DNA from: Solobacterium sp.
GTDB lineage: Bacteria; Bacillota_I; Bacilli_A; Erysipelotrichales; Erysipelotrichaceae
NCBI GenBank assembly: GCA_017419465.1
Contig: JAFOLE010000100.1
Coordinates: forward strand, 1-10,288
DNA length: 10,288 nucleotides
Direction: 5' to 3'
The translations under genes were made by a program, and so were the position numbers. This document shows positions 6,858 through 10,288 of the stretch, one piece after another. Within the stretch, counting starts at the first letter, position 1. The number at the start of each line of letters is the position of its first letter. The notes under the pieces were generated by a model, which was not told the origin of the DNA, did not search any database, and saw only the letters and a program-made list of their open reading frames with translations.

Positions 6858-6908
6858 AAAAGAGAGGCTCACATTCAACACCGCTGTGAATTACAGAGCC
6901 TCTCTTTT
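6858..6908. terminator. Bidirectional terminator after the reductase gene
   Basis: A perfect 13-bp stem (6858-6870 with 6896-6908; arm AAAAGAGAGGCTC) has an inner ATTCA/TGAAT pairing in its loop. It sits between convergent genes, 7 bases after the reductase stop and 13 bases beyond the protease stop. On the minus strand it ends in six T. Its left flank repeats the 13-mer TGAAAAAAGAGAG found at the 511-539 terminator. Confidence 0.85.
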
Positions 6909-6921
6909 AAATTGCGTTCTG

Positions 6922-7881
6922 TTATTTCTGTGCCGCTGCACGTTCCGCCGCAAGCGCATCCGCTTCTGCTTCCTGCGCTGCCCAGAGGTCATGCGGCTGC
7001 AGATCATGCTTCTTTGCATAAACAATCAGAAGCACAAGAACGATCCCGATTACAATGCAGGCACCGGGGCTTCCTTCCACGCCGTTTCCGGCATCGAAGA
7101 AGAAACCGGTGGATGACGCATTGATTTTGAAATTGGAATACGGTACGACAAGGCCGGAGTTGGGAAGACCGAACAGAATACTCTGGGTAAAGTTCCAGAT
7201 GGCATGAACCCAGAAGGCAGCCCATGTGCTGTTGTAGTAATGAACCAGGACGGCCAGCAGTAAACCGATGATTACGATCTGTGTAAGACCCCATGTGGTC
7301 ATGTTCGGATTGCCGACATGCATTACTGCGAATCCGACGGAGGTGAACAGCAGCGCAATCAGCGGATTCCGGTAACGCCGGCGCAGCTTCTCATAGAAAT
7401 AAATGCGCATGACGATTTCTTCTGCCGCAGACTGTACAAATACCGTAAACAGCAGAAACAGGAAGATCACGATATCAAAGACATAGAACGAGATGCTGAG
7501 ATCCTTCAGCAGGATGGACATCGCCACGCAGAAGGCATTGGTGCAAAATCCGATCAGACAGCCCAGCAGTGTCATCTTCAGGTTGTTTCCGGAAAGCTTT
7601 GTGCCGAATGTCTTCAGCATCTCACGGTTTTTCGGGAATATAGCCATGACCAGAATCATTAAGATCCAGATACCGCTGAACATGAAATACATCATTCCGG
7701 TCTCAAACCAGGCAGGCACCGGTCCGGTCGGACCGAAACGCATGACCTTAAGCCGTGTGCAGATAATCTCGCCGAGCAGCTGGCCGAACGCTGTTAACAG
7801 AAAGGCCAGAAAAAAGCCGATAAAAAACTGGTCGGTAACCTTTCTGCACGAGCGGAGGTGTTTGTTCAGAAAATTCCGCAT
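6922..7881 (-). CDS. CPBP family intramembrane metalloprotease
   Basis: A 319-residue polytopic membrane protein with hydrophobic segments near 18-40, 62-82, 102-125, 131-151, 173-188, 198-215 and 272-289. The three CPBP (CAAX protease and bacteriocin-processing; Abi) motifs are intact: EEIVMR with Glu154, Glu155 and Arg159; FAVMH with His188; and HAIWN with His226 and Asn230. These residues form the glutamate/histidine active site of Rce1-type proteases. Bacterial members serve in bacteriocin immunity, peptide maturation or unknown roles, and nothing nearby reveals the substrate. The C-terminus (about 296-319) is an unusual Ala/Glu-rich charged tail, probably a cytoplasmic helix. AGGGGA lies eight bases before the ATG. 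It stands alone, divergent from thyA and convergent with the reductase. Confidence 0.9.
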   Translation of the reverse strand: MRNFLNKHLRSCRKVTDQFFIGFFLAFLLTAFGQLLGEIICTRLKVMRFGPTGPVPAWFETGMMYFMFSGIWILMILVMAIFPKNREMLKTFGTKLSGNNLKMTLLGCLIGFCTNAFCVAMSILLKDLSISFYVFDIVIFLFLLFTVFVQSAAEEIVMRIYFYEKLRRRYRNPLIALLFTSVGFAVMHVGNPNMTTWGLTQIVIIGLLLAVLVHYYNSTWAAFWVHAIWNFTQSILFGLPNSGLVVPYSNFKINASSTGFFFDAGNGVEGSPGACIVIGIVLVLLIVYAKKHDLQPHDLWAAQEAEADALAAERAAAQK

Positions 7882-7905
7882 AATAAAAATCCCCTTATGG
7901 GCACT

Positions 7906-7911
7906 ATTATA
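7906..7911 (-). promoter_or_regulatory. Probable -10 box of the CPBP protease gene
   Basis: TATAAT on the minus strand lies 24 bases before the protease ATG. The expected -35 position holds only a weak match, so the promoter is called from the -10 box alone. The transcript leader would be about 15-20 bases. Confidence 0.5.
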
Positions 7912-7963
7912 AACAATTTACATATGCGGAATATACAGAGATCGGGAGCGGAACAGCGCGGTG

Positions 7964-7972
7964 TGATAAAAT
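7964..7972 (+). promoter_or_regulatory. Probable extended -10 promoter of the thyA operon
   Basis: TGATAAAAT gives an extended -10 (TGN before TAAAAT). No clear -35 is visible, as expected for extended -10 promoters. Transcription would start near 7979, leaving a leader of about 48 bases that contains the hairpin at 7988-8009. Confidence 0.5.
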
Positions 7973-7987
7973 TTCGGGGAAGAACAG

Positions 7988-8009
7988 CTGCCGGAATGAT
8001 CTCCGGCAG
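7988..8009 (+). promoter_or_regulatory. GC-rich leader hairpin upstream of thyA
   Basis: CTGCCGGA (7988-7995) and TCCGGCAG (8002-8009) form a perfect 8-bp stem with a six-base loop. It ends just before the GGGAAGG ribosome binding region. There is no U tract, so it is not a terminator; it may protect the 5' end of the mRNA or serve as a binding site for a regulator. Confidence 0.5.
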
Positions 8010-8026
8010 AAGGGAAGGTGAATAAA

Positions 8027-9007
8027 ATGAGTTACGCAGATACGGTATTTATCGAAATGTGCAGAGATATTCTGGAGAACGGAACTTCAACCGAAGGACA
8101 GAAAGTACGTCCGCACTGGCCGGACGGAACGCCGGCATATACGATCATGAAATTCTGTGAGATCAACCGGTTTGATCTGCGAAAGGAATTTCCGATGCTG
8201 ACGCTGCGGAAGACCGGAATCAAGAGTGCAACCGATGAACTGTTATGGATCTGGCAGCGCAAATCGAATAACATCAATGATCTCGGACCGCACATCTGGG
8301 ACGAATGGGCAGACAAGGACGGTTCCATCGGAAAAGCCTATGGTTATCAGATGGGCGTCAAACATTCCTGCAAGGATGTAAATGACGAGGGTCTGAAGAA
8401 TGCGTTCCCGGAATACTATGAGTTTGCGGAAAATGAAAACGGCGAGACCGTATTCCGTGACAGGGAGACACTGCGTGAAGCAGCCGTGAAGAAAAACGGC
8501 CGCTGGCATATGGATCAGGTCGACAAGGTCATCTATGACCTGAAGAATGCGCCGTTTGGCCGCCGCATCATGACGACGATCTGGAATCCGGAAGACCTCG
8601 ATGAAATGAATCTTCAGCCGTGTGCCTACAGCGTGACCTTCGTGGTAACGCAGGATCCGGGCTGTGAGAAACTTACGCTGAATATGATTCTGAACCAGCG
8701 CTCACAGGATATTCTCGCCGCGTGGGCATGGAATACCGCACAGTATGCCGTTCTCCAGCATATGATGGCGCAGGTCTGCGATATGATCCCGGGTGAATTC
8801 GTACATATCGATGCCAATGCGCATATCTATGCGCCGCGTCATATCCCGGCAATCCAGGAACTGATTTCCCGTACACCACAGCCGGCACCGGAATTCTGGC
8901 TGGATCCGGAGATTCATGACTTCTACCGCTTTACCAAGGACAGTGTGAAGCTGATCAACTACCAGGTGGCAGGTGATCAGATCACCGATATCGAGATTGC
9001 CATCTGA
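8027..9007 (+). CDS. thyA: Thymidylate synthase (ThyA), divergent Firmicute type
   Basis: A 326-residue thymidylate synthase that turns dUMP into dTMP using 5,10-methylenetetrahydrofolate and releases dihydrofolate. Visible landmarks are the ELLW motif (71-74), the phosphate-binding Arg-Arg (179-180) followed by IMTTIWNPEDL, the catalytic Cys199 in LQPC, NQRSQD (223-228), the dUMP-contacting Asn236, and the DANAHIY segment (262-268). It is about 60 residues longer than the E. coli enzyme, with extra sequence around 110-165, like the Lactobacillus long type. Odd points: the His normally after the catalytic Cys is Ala200, and the usual LGxPFN segment reads AAWAWN. These changes may belong to a known subgroup. 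I choose ATG 8027 (AAGG eight bases upstream) over an in-frame GTG at 8018 that overlaps the ribosome binding site. The folA gene follows after nine bases. Confidence 0.95.
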   Translation: MSYADTVFIEMCRDILENGTSTEGQKVRPHWPDGTPAYTIMKFCEINRFDLRKEFPMLTLRKTGIKSATDELLWIWQRKSNNINDLGPHIWDEWADKDGSIGKAYGYQMGVKHSCKDVNDEGLKNAFPEYYEFAENENGETVFRDRETLREAAVKKNGRWHMDQVDKVIYDLKNAPFGRRIMTTIWNPEDLDEMNLQPCAYSVTFVVTQDPGCEKLTLNMILNQRSQDILAAWAWNTAQYAVLQHMMAQVCDMIPGEFVHIDANAHIYAPRHIPAIQELISRTPQPAPEFWLDPEIHDFYRFTKDSVKLINYQVAGDQITDIEIAI

Positions 9008-9016
9008 GGAGCGCAT

Positions 9017-9520
9017 ATGAAGGCAATTGTAAATGTTGATCAGAATTGGGGCATCGGAAAGCAGGGAAATCTGCTTGTGCATATCCCGGCAGATATGAAG
9101 ATGTTCCGCAGTGAGACAAGCGGAAAGATTGTTGTTTACGGACGCAAGACACTTGAAACCTTTCCCGGGGGAAAACCGTTGAAGAACCGGGTGAATATCA
9201 TCCTGTCCCGGAATCCGGAATACACGGTGGAAGGGGCCTATGTCGTCCATGATCCAGAGGAACTGATGAATCTTCTGAATACAGAGCTTTCGGACTACAG
9301 CAGCGATGATGTATGCATTATCGGCGGTGACAGTATCTACCGCCTGCTGGTTCCGTACTGCGATACGGCAATCGTGACCCGGACGGAGGCTTCCTTCGAT
9401 GCGAACGCATGGTTCCCGAACCTCGACGAAGATCCTTCCTGGGAACGTACGGACATCGGAGAACTTCAGGACTATGAAGGACTGCGGTTTCACTTTGACC
9501 TCTATGAGCGCAGGAAATGA
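9017..9520 (+). CDS. folA: Dihydrofolate reductase
   Basis: A 167-residue DHFR, the usual length, which uses NADPH to regenerate tetrahydrofolate from the dihydrofolate made by ThyA. Landmarks are WGIGKQG (11-17), the substrate-binding acid Asp26 in HIPADMK, the cofactor site YGRKTLE (41-47), ILSR (62-65) and IIGGDSIY (101-108). The nearly constant Pro-Trp of the M20 loop (LPW in most DHFRs) is replaced by Leu-Val (20-21), a notable change next to the active site. It starts nine bases after the thyA stop, with a GAGGAG ribosome binding site overlapping that stop, and its own stop overlaps the next start as ATGA. ThyA and DHFR are therefore made together, matching their linked folate cycle. 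Confidence 0.94.
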   Translation: MKAIVNVDQNWGIGKQGNLLVHIPADMKMFRSETSGKIVVYGRKTLETFPGGKPLKNRVNIILSRNPEYTVEGAYVVHDPEELMNLLNTELSDYSSDDVCIIGGDSIYRLLVPYCDTAIVTRTEASFDANAWFPNLDEDPSWERTDIGELQDYEGLRFHFDLYERRK

Positions 9521-9927
9521 TAAGACCGATCGTTAAGGACGTATTGTTTCTGAGCCAGAAGTCCCTGCCTGCCGTGAAAGAGGATCTGACCGTTGGAATT
9601 GATCTGATGGATACTCTGCAGGCAAACCGGGACCGCTGTGTCGGAATGGCCGCAAATATGATCGGCGTAAAAAAGCGCATCATTATTGCGGCTGTCTCCG
9701 GAATCAGCCTGGTTATGTACAATCCGGTGATTCTGCGGAAAGCTGAACCGTATGAAACAGAAGAGGGCTGCCTCTCTCTGGAGGGTGTACGGAAGACGAC
9801 ACGATACCGCAGGATCACGGTGGAATATACCGATCAGCGATGGAAGAAACAGACCGGCACCTTTACCGGATTTGATGCACAGATCATCCAGCATGAGATG
9901 GATCATCTGGAAGGAATTCTGATCTGA
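9517..9927 (+). CDS. Peptide deformylase-like protein, short form
   Basis: A 136-residue metalloprotein of the peptide deformylase family. Metal ligands are present: Cys85 in EGCLS (83-87) and the HExxH motif His126-Glu127-His130 in QHEMDHLEG. Motif 1, normally GxGxAAxQ, reads CVGMAANM (41-48), so the conserved Gln that helps stabilise the reaction intermediate is Met48. It is shorter than E. coli Def (169 residues), lacking the C-terminal helix. The family removes the formyl group from the N-terminal Met of new proteins; formyl-Met depends on formyl-tetrahydrofolate, which gives a loose link to thyA and folA. I recall short proteins of this type annotated as deformylases in Firmicutes, but the main deformylase may be elsewhere. 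The start overlaps the folA stop (ATGA), implying translational coupling. Confidence 0.85.
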   Translation: MIRPIVKDVLFLSQKSLPAVKEDLTVGIDLMDTLQANRDRCVGMAANMIGVKKRIIIAAVSGISLVMYNPVILRKAEPYETEEGCLSLEGVRKTTRYRRITVEYTDQRWKKQTGTFTGFDAQIIQHEMDHLEGILI

Positions 9928-9944
9928 AAAGGAACTGTATGTGA

Positions 9945-10130
9945 ATGAAAAAGAAATCAAGACTGCAGAAGAACACAACAAAAAAGAACCCGGGCAAAGC
10001 ACGGCGTGAAGCGGAAAAGGAGCTGTCAAATGCGCTGCGCGGCGAGCGGATTCCGGGTACCAGAGTGGTGAAGGACAAGCGCAGGAGCGAAACAAAGAAG
10101 CGCATGGAAAAGGAAATGCGGGAACAGTGA
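9945..10130 (+). CDS. Small Lys/Arg-rich protein of unknown function
   Basis: A 61-residue, highly charged, very basic protein with no hydrophobic segment and no Cys. It is rich in Lys, Arg and Glu and likely helical in two parts (about 15-32 and 45-61), joined by RIPGTRVV. I do not recognise it. The charge suggests RNA, ribosome or DNA contact, but that is inference. Support for a real gene: an AAGGA site 11 bases before the ATG, a 17-base gap from the deformylase-like gene in the same direction, and a terminator whose stem begins at its last codons. The opposite strand also has an open frame here, which I take as a shadow. Confidence 0.6.
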   Translation: MKKKSRLQKNTTKKNPGKARREAEKELSNALRGERIPGTRVVKDKRRSETKKRMEKEMREQ

Positions 10131-10150
10131 AAACTGTTCCTGTTTTCGTT
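10119..10150 (+). terminator. Terminator of the thyA operon
   Basis: GGAACAGT (10121-10128) pairs perfectly with ACTGTTCC (10133-10140) around a GAAA tetraloop, and two further pairs (one G-U) may extend the stem. TGTTTTCGTT follows. The stem overlaps the stop codon of the small basic protein. Confidence 0.8.
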
Positions 10151-10157
10151 GGGGGAA

Positions 10158-10176
10158 CATTCTGCCCTGCAGAATG
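10158..10176. promoter_or_regulatory. Inverted repeat upstream of the HAD gene
   Basis: CATTCTGC and GCAGAATG form a perfect 8-bp inverted repeat with a three-base spacer. It lies about where the -35 region of the HAD promoter would be and has no T tract, so an operator for a dimeric regulator is more likely than a terminator. Confidence 0.4.
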
Positions 10177-10197
10177 GCGGAAATAAAAATAGTCTGT

Positions 10198-10203
10198 TAT
10201 GAT
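10198..10203 (+). promoter_or_regulatory. Probable -10 box of the HAD gene
   Basis: TATGAT lies 24 bases before the HAD start codon. The -35 position is poor and overlaps the inverted repeat at 10158-10176. Confidence 0.4.
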
Positions 10204-10227
10204 TTGCGCGTTGAAAGAGGTTGATCA

Positions 10228-10288
10228 ATGAAACAGGGCGCAATTTTTGATATGGACGGACTGATGTTCGATACGGAATCGATGTATC
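10228..10288 (+). CDS. HAD-family phosphatase or phosphoglucomutase-like, N-terminal fragment
   Basis: Only the first 20 codons are in the window. They read as a short lead-in followed by FDMDGLMFDTE, which is HAD motif I (DxDG with nucleophile Asp8 and general acid Asp10) continuing into the LxxDTE pattern typical of the beta-phosphoglucomutase/phosphoglycolate phosphatase-like group. The substrate cannot be told from this fragment. AAAGAGG lies seven bases before the ATG, and a probable -10 box TATGAT is at 10198-10203, after the thyA operon terminator, so it is likely a separate transcription unit. Confidence 0.85.
   Translation, partial: MKQGAIFDMDGLMFDTESMY

Noticed and set aside
6922..7881. 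Bacteriocin or immunity locus around the CPBP protease
   Set aside because: No small leader-peptide gene, transporter or histidine kinase is next to it; the gene stands alone between unrelated operons.
9884..10243. Minus-strand frames opposite the small basic protein
   Set aside because: Phe/Ser/Arg-rich complement of a Lys/Glu-rich coding strand, without a ribosome binding site; the plus-strand frame has better signals.

Overview
The window looks like chromosome from a low-to-mid GC Firmicute, most likely an Erysipelotrichia-type gut or oral bacterium. The reasons are near-50% GC, strong AGGAGG-type ribosome binding sites, a lipoprotein signal with a classical lipobox, split transketolase subunits, and Firmicute-type variants of ThyA, DHFR and a short peptide-deformylase-like protein. 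This placement is inferred from protein flavour only. There is no sign of phage, insertion sequence, CRISPR, tRNA or rRNA; the window is nearly all coding and no gene-free stretch exceeds about 210 bases.

Layout: (1) 1-504 is the C-terminal end of an SbcC/Rad50-type nuclease ATPase, closed by a two-way terminator at 511-539. (2) 556-3195, minus strand, is a two-gene unit: a GH13 oligo-1,6-glucosidase-type enzyme followed by a lipid-anchored alpha/beta hydrolase. (3) 3406-6850, plus strand, is a four-gene metabolic cluster: split transketolase N and C subunits, a GntR/FadR-type regulator, and a GarR-like tartronate-semialdehyde (beta-hydroxyacid) reductase. It ends at a strong convergent terminator (6858-6908). 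(4) 6922-7881, minus strand, is a CPBP (CAAX/bacteriocin-processing) membrane protease. (5) 8027-10130, plus strand, is a thyA-folA-deformylase-like-small basic protein operon ending in a GAAA-loop terminator. (6) From 10228 a HAD-family phosphatase/mutase gene begins and runs off the window.

The most interesting part is region 3. A FadR-type operator (TTGTAAGACAA, fitting TNGTNNNACNA) sits directly downstream of the transketolase promoter. A sister site (CTGTATGACAG) sits at the same place in the promoter of the regulator gene. This suggests a self-contained, autoregulated module that moves a two-carbon ketol unit and reduces a three-carbon semialdehyde, with an unknown inducer and substrate. 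Region 5 links dTMP synthesis (ThyA), tetrahydrofolate recycling (DHFR) and a deformylase-like protein by very tight spacing and a 4-base ATGA overlap. All three enzymes carry changes in usually conserved motifs, probably a lineage trait rather than decay.
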